DNA from: CALEAR01 sp035301485 | GTDB lineage: Bacteria > Pseudomonadota > Gammaproteobacteria > Pseudomonadales > Alcanivoracaceae | DNA length: 64,000 nucleotides | Direction of reading: 5' to 3' | NCBI GenBank assembly: GCA_035301485.1 | Contig: DATGUF010000011.1 | Location: 1 to 64,000, forward strand | In this document: piece after piece, positions 1-8,600 of the stretch | How the letters are laid out: each line of letters begins with the position of its first letter | Position numbering within the stretch: position 1 is the stretch's first letter | Made by a program: the position numbers and the translations under genes | Notes under the pieces: model-generated | Database searches by the model: none | The model's input: only the letters and a program-made list of their open reading frames with translations | What the model was told of the DNA's origin: nothing

Positions 1-307
1 CAAGCCGTGGGAGCATGATTTTACGTACCTTGTAACGTCCTACAGTAAAGCCTTCGTTATTTAGAGCTCGCATTAGCCCGCGAGATCCCAAGCTTTCTCG
101 GCTCTCCTTAAAGAGCTGTTTGGCCTTAGCTCGTATAGCAAATTCCTCAGCACTAATGACGACTGCTGGCCGCTTTTTCCAGTCATAAAAACCAGATCGG
201 CTTAACCCTAGCACACGGCAACTATGGCTTACTGGGATGCCTTCTTTCGCAAGAATCGCCACAAGCTTGTAGCTTATTTCATCTCCTTTGCGAAGAAGGC
301 AGAGGCC
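1..307 (-). CDS. IS3-family transposase OrfB, N-terminal part (partial)
   Basis: OrfB of IS3 elements carries the DDE integrase core and is made as an OrfAB fusion by -1 frameshifting. Reading the minus strand in the -1 frame after the slippery site gives an open frame to the window edge, about 100 residues. It includes the stretches EISYKLVAILAKEGIPVS, RVLGLSRSGFYDWKKRP and SRGLMRALNNEGF, which match the usual IS3 OrfB N-terminal region (HTH_21-like helices). No stop codon interrupts it, so the element may be intact. The catalytic acidic residues would lie beyond position 1 and cannot be checked. Confidence 0.75.
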
Positions 308-570
308 TTTTTTAAGATGTCTTTTTCCATTTTTAGGCGCTTATTTTCAGCGCGTAAACGCTTGAGCTCGTCTCTTTCGTCGCGGGAAAGTTCGGTACCA
401 CTCACTTCTGCATCAGCCTTACGCTTCCAGCTATAAATCAAGCTGGTAGAAATCCCCAGTGCTTGAGCCGCTTCGGCTACGCTATAATTTTGCTCAGTAA
501 TGAGCGCTAACGCTTCTTTTTTGAACTCGTTGTCATAGTGACGATACGTACGTTTCTTGGTCATTTTCAC
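274..570 (-). CDS. IS3-family transposase OrfA
   Basis: 98-residue DNA-binding component of an IS3-type transposase. An N-terminal helix-turn-helix (roughly residues 10-50, with EFKKEALALI and SVAEAAQALGISTSLIYSWK) is followed by a leucine-zipper-like helix (LKRLRAENKRLKMEKDILKKA) used for oligomerisation. Length and motif order are normal for OrfA. It ends in ...KEMK, just after the frameshift heptamer, and overlaps the OrfB frame. The start is preceded by GGAGTGAAA on the minus strand, a reasonable ribosome-binding site. Confidence 0.85.
   Translation of the reverse strand: MKMTKKRTYRHYDNEFKKEALALITEQNYSVAEAAQALGISTSLIYSWKRKADAEVSGTELSRDERDELKRLRAENKRLKMEKDILKKASAFFAKEMK
307..313 (-). promoter_or_regulatory. 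Programmed -1 ribosomal frameshift heptamer A-AAA-AAG
   Basis: Near the end of orfA the zero-frame codons are TTA AAA AAG, giving the canonical A-AAA-AAG slippery heptamer. Slipping back one base here enters exactly the open -1 frame of OrfB, continuing GGC CTC TGC CTT. The orfA frame stops about 30 nt further on, at 274-276. This is the standard IS3-family mechanism for making the OrfAB transposase. Confidence 0.8.
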
Positions 571-817
571 TCCAATGTAGACAGTGGTTATTGTGTCTCA
601 TTAAAGTGTCCGTTTCTATTAGACCAGTACATATATTTGCACATCGCCACAGAGCAATTTTAGTGATTAGCAAACCTAAGAGTGTTGTGTAGAGGTTTGT
701 ATAGGCCGTTATATTGTATGAGCCGCGAATATTACGAACGCAATTTGCAAATACGAAAACAAAGAATGCGTTGTGCAGCACGTAAGCTGCAACCTCTTAA
801 GTACAAATGCAAAAAAC

Positions 818-2623
818 TTAGAACCAAGAATCTTGCATCTTATAGCAAATAGGATTGCCTTGTTTAAGCAAGTCTGCTTGTGGCTTGATGTGCGGTAACT
901 CCCAAGTTAAGTAGTAGTGTGCGGCTTGAATCTTTCCTCGATAAAAGTCGGCGTCGATTTGGCTAATGTTTGTTTGCTGAAGAGCTTCAGTGGCTTTTAT
1001 GGCTTGGCGTAGCCAAATCCAAGTAACAACAATACGTCCAAAAAAATCGAGATAGAGCGTTGCGTTGGCTAAACCAAGATCAACGTCTTTTGATATCTGT
1101 TTTTGTAAACTGCTGGTTACAAGATCGAGTGTTTGCAAAGCGCTTTCGAGTGGATCTACAAAAGCTTGTGTGTCGTTATATAAATTTGCTTCCACTAAGC
1201 TGCTACGTACTTCTTCTTGGAAAATGTGATAAGCCGCCATATCGTGCTGCATCACTTTTCTGCCAAGCAAATCTAAACCCTGGATGCCTTCTGTTCCTTC
1301 ATGTATTGGGTTTAAACGGTTGTCGCGATAGAACTGCTCAATGGGATATTCTCGGATATAGCCCGAGCCTCCTAATACTTGGATGGCTAGCTCGTTTGCT
1401 TTTAAGCAATATTTTGACGGCCAGGATTTAACGATAGGAATTAATAGGTCTAGAAGTAACCCGGCGCGTTTTTGGATTTCTGATGTTTCCCCCGTGTTTT
1501 GGTCTTCAAACAGAGAGCTCGCATACAAACATAAAGATAAGGCGCCTTCAGAGTAGCTTTTTTGGGCGAGCAGAAGACGACGTACGTCCGCATGGTCAAT
1601 GATGTTTACTTGTTTGCTAAGAGGGTCTTTGTTGGAAGCTAAACGCCCTTGCGGACGTTGGCGAGCATAATCGAGAGAGTGGATATAGCCCTGGTAGCCC
1701 AACGCAGCAGCGCCTAAGGCTACGCCAATACGCGCTTCATTCATCATTTGGAACATGTATTGAAGGCCTTTGTGAGGTTCGCCAACCAGGTAACCTCTTG
1801 CACCGCCTTTTTCTCCAAAATTAAGAACAGTAGAGGTGGTGTTTCTGTACCCCATTTTATGCAGCAAACCCGCCAAAGCAACATCGTTACGAGCGCCTAT
1901 GCTTCCATCTTCATTGACTAAATATTTAGGTACAACAAAAAGAGAAATGCCTTTCACTCCAGCTGGTGAGCCTTTGATTTTGGCAAGCACTAAATGGATA
2001 ACGTTTTCGGTGAGTTCGTGATCACCACCAGAAATGAACATTTTGTTGCCAGTGATCTGGTAGTGGCCTTCTTTGGTGGGAATGGCCTCAGTCCTAATAT
2101 CTGCAAGGGCGGACCCTTGTTCCGGCTCGGTTAAGGCCATGGTGCCGCTAAAACGTCCTTCTAGCATAGGCGGCAAAAATTTATTTTGTAGCGATTCATC
2201 TGCAAAGGAACGGATTAAATTGGCCGCACCAATAGTAAGGAAGGGGTAGGCTGCCGTAGAAACATTAGCAGCATTAAAATAAGCCATGCTTGCGCGTAAA
2301 ATTACTTCAGGTAATTGCATGCCGCCGATATCAAAATCATGGTGGGCAGCTAGAAAGCCGGCTTCTGCGTAGGCGTCCCATGCCTCTTGAGTTTCAGGGA
2401 TAAGATGCACTTTTTCACCATCAAAAGTGGGCTCGTTAGAGTCGCCTTTTTGGTTGTGGTTGGCAAAGTAACGTACAGCAATTTTTTGAGCGGTGTCGAT
2501 GGTGGCGTCAAATACTTCAAGGCTGTGTTCTCGGTAGCGTGGACGATTTAAAAGCGATTGTGTATCTAACACCTCATAAAGTTGAAAAGTGATGTCACGT
2601 TCATTTAGCAGTTGGCTTGTCAT
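818..2623 (-). CDS. Acyl-CoA dehydrogenase, large (about 600 aa) DmdC-like type
   Basis: FAD-dependent acyl-CoA dehydrogenase that would make an alpha,beta-enoyl-CoA. At 601 residues it belongs to the long subgroup that includes methylmercaptopropionyl-CoA dehydrogenase (DmdC) and long-chain enzymes, rather than the usual 380-residue form. Visible landmarks: the FAD/substrate loop ALTEPEQGSALADIRT at about 163-178, NKMFISGGDHE at 193-203, LGGSGYIREYP near 417-427, and IHEGTEGIQG at 440-449 with the probable catalytic base Glu442. About 150 further residues form the C-terminal acyl-CoA dehydrogenase domain typical of this subgroup. The ATG has AAGGAG nine bases upstream. It is transcribed away from the acetate-permease genes, sharing their 340-bp upstream region. 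The physiological substrate cannot be read from sequence; DMSP breakdown is only one possibility, since no dmdB or dmdD is adjacent. Confidence 0.85.
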   Translation of the reverse strand: MTSQLLNERDITFQLYEVLDTQSLLNRPRYREHSLEVFDATIDTAQKIAVRYFANHNQKGDSNEPTFDGEKVHLIPETQEAWDAYAEAGFLAAHHDFDIGGMQLPEVILRASMAYFNAANVSTAAYPFLTIGAANLIRSFADESLQNKFLPPMLEGRFSGTMALTEPEQGSALADIRTEAIPTKEGHYQITGNKMFISGGDHELTENVIHLVLAKIKGSPAGVKGISLFVVPKYLVNEDGSIGARNDVALAGLLHKMGYRNTTSTVLNFGEKGGARGYLVGEPHKGLQYMFQMMNEARIGVALGAAALGYQGYIHSLDYARQRPQGRLASNKDPLSKQVNIIDHADVRRLLLAQKSYSEGALSLCLYASSLFEDQNTGETSEIQKRAGLLLDLLIPIVKSWPSKYCLKANELAIQVLGGSGYIREYPIEQFYRDNRLNPIHEGTEGIQGLDLLGRKVMQHDMAAYHIFQEEVRSSLVEANLYNDTQAFVDPLESALQTLDLVTSSLQKQISKDVDLGLANATLYLDFFGRIVVTWIWLRQAIKATEALQQTNISQIDADFYRGKIQAAHYYLTWELPHIKPQADLLKQGNPICYKMQDSWF

Positions 2624-2824
2624 GCAAGGTGGCTCCTTTTTTGTCGTTATTATTTACCCCTCATTCAATAACATATTTTCGTGGAGATCTCCCCTGTTGA
2701 GAGATTGTATTGTTTCAGGGTGTGTACTAGCAGATGTGTTTTTAGGGACCTTACATCATGCAAAGGCTTGTTTGTACGAGTCGATAGGACATGAAATAGG
2801 ATAGTGATTTGATTGAGAGTGGTT

Positions 2825-2868
2825 ACTACATAATTACTTATGTAGTACGACCAAAGTATCGTACTACA
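2825..2868. promoter_or_regulatory. Two overlapping perfect inverted repeats, candidate CrbR operator
   Basis: Within the 340-bp gap between the acyl-CoA dehydrogenase and the DUF485 gene are two perfect palindromes sharing an arm. ACTACATAA (2825-2833) pairs with TTATGTAGT (2838-2846) across 4 bp. TGTAGTACGA (2841-2850) pairs with TCGTACTACA (2859-2868) across 8 bp. In effect there are three half-sites, TACTACA, TGTAGTA and TACTACA. They lie about 20 bp upstream of a possible -10 box TATATT (2885-2890), a position suited to an activator. Since CrbR-type regulators are known to activate acetate-uptake genes and crbR is two genes away, CrbR is the natural candidate ligand; that link is inference. 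Confidence 0.5.
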
Positions 2869-2963
2869 ACACAAAACTGCTCCGTATATTGAATTCATGG
2901 CGCCAAAAGGCGTTCAACTTCTCCATATTCTAACAACAACGCTAAACATTACAGGAGAAACAC

Positions 2964-3278
2964 ATGAGCTCAAACGACGAGTTAGTAGCGCGTGTTACGC
3001 AAAATCCTAAGTACCAAGAACTATTGCGACGACGAAATCGTATTAGCCTTAGTTTTTTCATTGTCACTCTCATTATTTATGCAGGGTTCATCTTTACTTT
3101 AGCTTTCATGCCTGAGTTATTTGGTCGTTCCATGGGAGATATGACCATGAGCATAGGCGTGTTTGTGGGCACGCTCGTGTTAGTGAGCGCCAGTGTGCTG
3201 GTGTCTCTTTATGTCTATATATCCAACAAAGTGTTTGATCCTTTGTTGAGAGATATCGTTGAGGAGGCAGGCCAATGA
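2964..3278 (+). CDS. yjcH: DUF485 inner-membrane protein (YjcH type), partner of ActP
   Basis: 104-residue membrane protein of the DUF485 family, almost always encoded directly before the acetate permease. Two hydrophobic helices (about residues 28-50 and 62-88) are flanked by charged ends; the N-terminal PKYQELLRRRNR stretch is typical. Its molecular role is not established; co-occurrence suggests assistance to, or assembly with, ActP. The start has an AGGAG site 7 bases upstream. Its stop overlaps the actP start by four bases (ATGA), so the two are probably translationally coupled. Confidence 0.88.
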   Translation: MSSNDELVARVTQNPKYQELLRRRNRISLSFFIVTLIIYAGFIFTLAFMPELFGRSMGDMTMSIGVFVGTLVLVSASVLVSLYVYISNKVFDPLLRDIVEEAGQ

Positions 3279-4939
3279 AACGTTTTTTAACTTACGTCAC
3301 CCTATTATTGGCATTGCCTTCACTGGCTTTTGCCGCCACTGGTGGTAAGACAAACACGTCCGCCATCATCATGTTCCTCATCTTTATTGCAGGCACCATG
3401 GTTATCACTTGGTGGGCTGCAAAACGCACACAAACCACGTCGGATTTCTATACGGCAGGTGGTGGTATTACTGGCTTCCAAAACGGGCTCGCTATTGCGG
3501 GTGACTACTTGTCTGCAGCCTCGTTTTTAGGGATTGCTGGCATGGTTTATGTGAGCGGCTTTGACGGTATTATTTATGCTATCGGCTTTATGTTTGGCTG
3601 GCCCACAGTGATGTTCTTGGTAGCGGAGCGGTTACGTAACCTAGGGCGCTATAACTTTGCGGATGTTACTTCGTTCCGGTTAAACCAAGTGCCCATGAGG
3701 TTATTAGCCGCTAGCGCTTCATTACTCATTATTGCGCTGTACCTGATTGCGCAGATGGTGGGTGCGGGTAAGCTGATCGTATTGCTGTTTGGTATCGATT
3801 ATAAGCTGGCGGTGCTCATTGTCGGTTCATTAATGATGGTCTACGTGACGTTTGGCGGTATGACAGCGACCACTTGGGTGCAGATCATTAAAGCGGTGCT
3901 AATGTTGTTTGGTGCTAGCTTAATGACGTTCTTGGTACTGAAGAGCTTCAGCTTTAATTTGGATTCTATTTTAACAGAGGCTGTGCGCGTACACCCAGAT
4001 GGCCGTGGCATCTTAGCACCTGGTTCTGCAGTGAGTGGTAACCCCTTGAACGCTTTATCACTAGGCCTTGCGTTAGCGTTTGGTACCGCTGGTTTGCCGC
4101 ATATTTTAATGCGTTTCTTCACGGTTGCTGACGCTAGGGAAGCGCGTAAATCAGTAATTTGGGCAAGCAGTTTTATTGGTTACTTCTACATCTTAACGTT
4201 CATTATTGGCTTCGCCGCGATCGCATTCCTCGTGAAGCACCCCGAGTATTTCATCACTGATGCTGATGGTAATTTTGACATGATTAACAGCCTTATCGGT
4301 GGCACCAACATGGTGGCGGTGCACTTGGCGAATGCAGTGGGCGGTGATTTATTGCTAGGTTTCCTCGCAGCAGTAACTTTTGCCACCATTGTGGCGGTAG
4401 TAGCAGGTTTAGCCTTGGCGGGTGCGGCAGCTATTTCGCATGATATTTATGCGAACGTCATCACCAAAGGCAAAGCTTCTGAGAAAAACCAAATGCGCGT
4501 ATCGCGGCTATCCACCGTTATGCTAGGCGTGCTCTCCATTATCCTAGGTATCGTTTTTGAAAACCAAAACGTTGCCTTCATGGTGGGGTTAGCCTTTGCT
4601 ATTGCGGCGAGCTCTAACTTCCCAGTGCTTGTACTTTCCATTGCGTGGCGCGGTTGCACCACCCGTGGAGCGACCATTGGTGGTTTCTTAGGGCTAGTAA
4701 CAGCCACCGTTTGGGTGGTGTTGAGCTCCACGGTGTGGGTGGATGTGTTTGGTAATGCTGCACCTATTACGCCATTCCCGAACCCAGGTATCCTCTCTAT
4801 TCCGTTGGCTTTTGCTGCAATATGGTTCTTCTCAATTACCGATAAGAGCGCTAGAGCTGAAAAAGAGCGAGCAGCCTTTACCGCATTAACAGTGCGTAGC
4901 CAAACCGGTTTAGGTGCGGCGGGAGCGCAACAACATTAA
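3275..4939 (+). CDS. actP: Cation/acetate symporter ActP
   Basis: Sodium:solute symporter family permease for acetate and related short carboxylates, acting in the inner membrane. The 554-residue length matches family members. An N-terminal signal-like segment (LTYVTLLLALPSLAFAATGG) precedes about thirteen membrane helices. Family landmarks include TTSDFYTAGGGITGFQNGLAIAGDYLSAAS near residues 50-80 (seen in parts) and the GTAGLPHILMRFFTV region around 270. It is coupled to the DUF485 gene and followed by a strong terminator, so the pair forms a two-gene operon. Next door are crbR and crbS, whose homologues control acetate uptake and activation; no acs gene is in this window. Confidence 0.93.
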   Translation: MKRFLTYVTLLLALPSLAFAATGGKTNTSAIIMFLIFIAGTMVITWWAAKRTQTTSDFYTAGGGITGFQNGLAIAGDYLSAASFLGIAGMVYVSGFDGIIYAIGFMFGWPTVMFLVAERLRNLGRYNFADVTSFRLNQVPMRLLAASASLLIIALYLIAQMVGAGKLIVLLFGIDYKLAVLIVGSLMMVYVTFGGMTATTWVQIIKAVLMLFGASLMTFLVLKSFSFNLDSILTEAVRVHPDGRGILAPGSAVSGNPLNALSLGLALAFGTAGLPHILMRFFTVADAREARKSVIWASSFIGYFYILTFIIGFAAIAFLVKHPEYFITDADGNFDMINSLIGGTNMVAVHLANAVGGDLLLGFLAAVTFATIVAVVAGLALAGAAAISHDIYANVITKGKASEKNQMRVSRLSTVMLGVLSIILGIVFENQNVAFMVGLAFAIAASSNFPVLVLSIAWRGCTTRGATIGGFLGLVTATVWVVLSSTVWVDVFGNAAPITPFPNPGILSIPLAFAAIWFFSITDKSARAEKERAAFTALTVRSQTGLGAAGAQQH

Positions 4940-4981
4940 AAAAAGGATTTTCGTTAAATAACACAAACCTGTGTTAGCATG

Positions 4982-5003
4982 AGGGAGCTTCGGCTCCCTT
5001 TTT
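4982..5003 (+). terminator. Rho-independent terminator after actP
   Basis: A perfect 7-bp stem, AGGGAGC paired with GCTCCCT, closed by a TTCG tetraloop and followed by five T residues. It separates the yjcH-actP unit from crbR, which begins 22 bp further on, so crbR may depend on read-through or on a weak promoter of its own. Confidence 0.9.
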
Positions 5004-5024
5004 GCTATCTGTGAATGACAATAA

Positions 5025-5678
5025 ATGAACGAAATAATAATTGCAGACGATCATCCTCTCTTTCGTGAGGCGCTCACAGCCTCGGTGAAACGACTTTATC
5101 CCAACGTAACGATTTATGAAGCGGATACTATTGACGCTTTGATGGAGTTAGTAGAGCAAAGGCAAGATGCAGACCTTCTTTTACTAGACCTTAATATGCC
5201 CGGTGCAACGGGCTACAGTGCGTTGGTACATTTGCGCGCTCAGTATCCTATGTTGCCAGTAGTGGTGGTGTCGGCACATGAACAGCCAGAGCTTATGCGC
5301 CGTGCTTTAGACCACGGTGCTATGGGGTTTGTGCCTAAGTCAGCTGATACAGAGACACTTCGTGAGGCCTTGGCGGCCGTGTACTTGGGCAATGTGTGGG
5401 CGCCAGAGGCTGCCTATGAAGCTGCTGCTACGCCGGAAGAAGATAAGGCTGCAGCAGAACGTTTGAAAACGTTAACGCCGCAGCAGTTTCGTGTGTTGCA
5501 AATGGTGGGAACAGGGTTGCTCAACAAACAAATAGCCCATGAGTTAGGGGTAACAGAAGCCACCATTAAAACCCACATGACCGCAATTTTGCGCAAGCTA
5601 GGAGTAACGAACCGTACCCACGCGGTGTTACTCGCTAAGCAACTAAGCTTGCCGATGGATGATAGCGCCCAGTTTTAG
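5025..5678 (+). CDS. crbR: NarL/LuxR-family response regulator CrbR (ErdR-like)
   Basis: Two-component regulator of 217 residues. The receiver domain (1-120) has the acidic pair Asp8/Asp9, phospho-acceptor Asp55 in LLLDLNMPG, Ser83 and Lys105. The C-terminal LuxR-type helix-turn-helix (about 148-210) contains LTPQQFRVLQMVGTGLLNKQIA and TEATIKTHMTAILRKLGV in sequence. Its pairing with a kinase carrying a sodium-symporter domain identifies it as the CrbR/ErdR type, known in Vibrio and Pseudomonas to activate acetyl-CoA synthetase and acetate permease genes. It follows the actP terminator and runs head-on into crbS with overlapping stop codons. The orthology call rests on architecture and neighbourhood. 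Confidence 0.85.
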   Translation: MNEIIIADDHPLFREALTASVKRLYPNVTIYEADTIDALMELVEQRQDADLLLLDLNMPGATGYSALVHLRAQYPMLPVVVVSAHEQPELMRRALDHGAMGFVPKSADTETLREALAAVYLGNVWAPEAAYEAAATPEEDKAAAERLKTLTPQQFRVLQMVGTGLLNKQIAHELGVTEATIKTHMTAILRKLGVTNRTHAVLLAKQLSLPMDDSAQF

Positions 5679-8600
5679 CCTTCATAATAAGCCGTTAAAA
5701 AGGCACGTAAAGAAGCAGGGCGAACAGGCTTGGTTAATACCAAATACCCACGTTGGCGCGCTTGTTTTTTTAGCTTCTCGCTACCATCAGCAGTGAGCAA
5801 AGCGCCGGGTAAATGGCGTGCGTTTTCACGTAAAGCGTCTAAGCTGTCCAAGCCATCTAGGCGGTCATGTAAGTGGTAGTCCACTAGTAGCACTTGTGGT
5901 TGCAAGGCCATTTTTTCCAGTGCTTCATCGATGGTGGTTGCCTGAATAACCGCGACACCCCAATGGCTAAGTAAAGCCTCCATCCCCATTAAAATATCCA
6001 CATCATTATCAAGGCAGAGCACCCGCAAACCAGTAAGGGTGCGCTGTTGTGTTGAAGATGTTACCACTGGCGCTTCTGCAGCAGGTTGTGCGGCGGTGGC
6101 AATGGGTACCGTGACAGAAAACATACTGCCTTTACCAACACGAGATTGTGCATCAAGAGGGTGTTCAAGCAAGGTGGCAATGCGATGGCAAATGGATAAG
6201 CCTAACCCCATGCCGCGTTCTCCCCAATCGTTGGCCTGTTCGTAGCGATGAAACTCCGTATAAATTTTTTCAATGTGATGAGGAGGAATGCCTTGGCCGG
6301 TGTCCCAAACTTGCAAGATCACCTTATCGCCACGGCGACGGCCCGCCAAAACAATGCGCCCTGTGGTGGTGTAACGCAGGGCATTGGAGATGAAATTCTG
6401 CAGAATACGGCGCAGTAAACGTTGGTCGCTATAGAGCATCGTGGGCTGCATATATAAGCGAATTTCCAATTGCCGGCGTGAGGCCATGGGCATGTATTGT
6501 TCTTGTAAGTTACGTAATAATTCACGCCCGTCGAACACCGATAACTCAGGCTCTAAAGCGCCGGCATCTAATTGTGATATATCGAGCAAACCATCGAGCA
6601 GTTCTTCAGCTGCGCGTAATGAAGTATCTACACGGTCTGCTAGGCGTTTTAATTCTTGCTCATCTTGTGCTTCGTGCATGGCAGAAGCAAAGAGGCGTGC
6701 TGCGTTAATGGGTTGCAAAACATCATGGCTAACAGCGGCCAAGAAGCGCGAGCGCGTGGCTTGGGCAAGCTCGGCAGCTTGAGTGCGTTCAGCCACCCTT
6801 TGCTCAAGATGTTCATTGATTTCACGCAGCTCGCCTTCAACGCGCTTGTATTCTGTAACATCGTTATAACTAGTGACATAACCGCCACCAGGTAAAGGTC
6901 GGCCTTTTAATTCGATGACCTGTGAATCATTTAAAGTACGTTGATAAATGTGTGAGGTGCCTGCGCGCATGAATTGAATGCGGCGTTGAATGGCGTCTTC
7001 AATATTATCGTCTTCGTGTTGTATCTTTCCTTGTTTTGCGTTGTAACGGATTAAATCAGAAATATGCCGGCCCACATAAAGCATGTCCGCAGGGTAATTA
7101 AAAAGCTGTTCGTAACGGTGATTCCACGCCACGAGACGCATTTCTGCATCTACTACGCTCACGCCTTGATCAATATTTTCTAAAGTGGCTAGTAGGATAT
7201 CGCGGTTGAAACGCAGTTTTTGCCCCGCTTCATCCAACAAAGAAACGACGGTGGCCACTTCTAAGCCTGAACCACGCAAGGCACTGGTAAGTACGAGGCG
7301 CGCAGAAGCGGCACCCACCACACCAGCAAGAAGTAGCTCAGTAAACTGAAGCCAGTGGCTATCAGCACTGAGTTGGTCATGGAGTTTTTCGTGCTGTTGA
7401 AAAGCAAAGGCTTCGAACTCATGCTGTGCTTTTTGTTCACCTACAATGCGGCCGGCGAGGGTAATGAGATCTTTCACCATGATATGCCCCGAGCCTAAGC
7501 GCGCGGCTAGAGTGGGCCGTTCAGCATAAGGGTCTAAAAAAGGCTGGGCCGTGAGGCGTTCAGCCAAACTAGGTGGGCGGCGCCAAGACAATATCACCAT
7601 AGTGCTGATGTTAATGGTTAGGGACCAAAAAGTGCCGTGGGTGAGGGAGTCCCAGCCGCTTAGGCCAAATAGCTGGTAGGGTTTAAGCCAACTAATGCCC
7701 CAGGGGCCGTGTTCAAGCCATTGGTAGGAAAACCAACCGGCTTCCGCCAAAGTGGGCAGCAGCAAGGTATAAAGCCAAACAAAAAAACCTAGTAGCAGCC
7801 CAACTTCCACGCCTTGGCGGCTAGCACCTTGCCAATATAGGCCACCTAGTAGGCCAGGCGCGAACTGAGCCACTGCGGCAAAAGTAATGAGGCCGTAGGC
7901 GGATAGCGCACGGTCTGTGGCGCTGCTGTAATAGTAGGCGTAAGCGGCGGTGGCAAGTAGCAGAATAGCAATGCGCCGCACCCATAGAACAGTGCCCGAA
8001 ATGTTGTTGCTCGGTTGGCGTGAAGAATCGCGCCGCAACCAAAACGGCATAATTAAATCGTTACTGACCATGGTGGAGAGGGCGACGCTAGTAACAATCA
8101 CCATGCCTGTGGCGGCAGAAAAGCCCCCTAAATACGCTGCCAGCGCTAGCCACATTTTGCCTTCGGATAAGGGTAGAGCCAGTACAAAACTGTCTGCTGC
8201 AACATTGCCGTTATCGCCGAACACCTGCAAACCTAGCGCTGCAATGGGCAGCACCATAATGCTGATGAGAACCAAATATGCGCCGAAAATCCAACGCGCG
8301 CGGCGTATGTCAGCAACGTTTCCGCATTCAACAATGGCAACGTGGAATTGGCGTGGTAATAATATGACGGCAGTGAAAGCCAGCAAGGTTTGGCCAACAA
8401 ACCCCACCGGTGCAGAGTGTTCAATGAGGGTAGTAACGGCTTCTTGGAAGTGAAAGTTTTCTTTGTTGGTCCAAAAGAAGGCAAACAGCCCCACCGCCAC
8501 GAAGGTGATGAGTTTAACGAAAGATTCAAACGCAACGGCTAACATTAAACCAGGCCGGTGCTCGGTGGCATCTACTTGGCGTGTACCAAATAAAATAGCA

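Larger units (their letters stand above)
1..626 (-). mobile_element. IS3-family insertion sequence, one end only (truncated by window edge)
   Basis: Two overlapping reading frames on the minus strand have the organisation of IS3-family transposons: a small helix-turn-helix OrfA and the beginning of OrfB in the -1 frame, joined by a programmed frameshift site. The element runs off the left edge, so the catalytic DDE part and the other terminal repeat are not visible. The upstream terminus probably lies near 626, where the minus strand begins TGGTCTAATAGAAACGGACA, a TG-start typical of IS3 family ends. That boundary is inference, because the partner inverted repeat and any target duplication are outside the window or cannot be compared. 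Between 627 and 817 I see no gene. Confidence 0.8.

Noticed and set aside
533..781. 82-aa open frame on the minus strand next to the insertion sequence
   Set aside because: It spans the end of the IS element and flanking AT-rich DNA, has no ribosome site or recognisable motif, and its composition is not protein-like.
7950..8453. 167-aa open frame antisense to crbS
   Set aside because: Lies opposite the symporter domain; cysteine- and arginine-rich nonsense composition.
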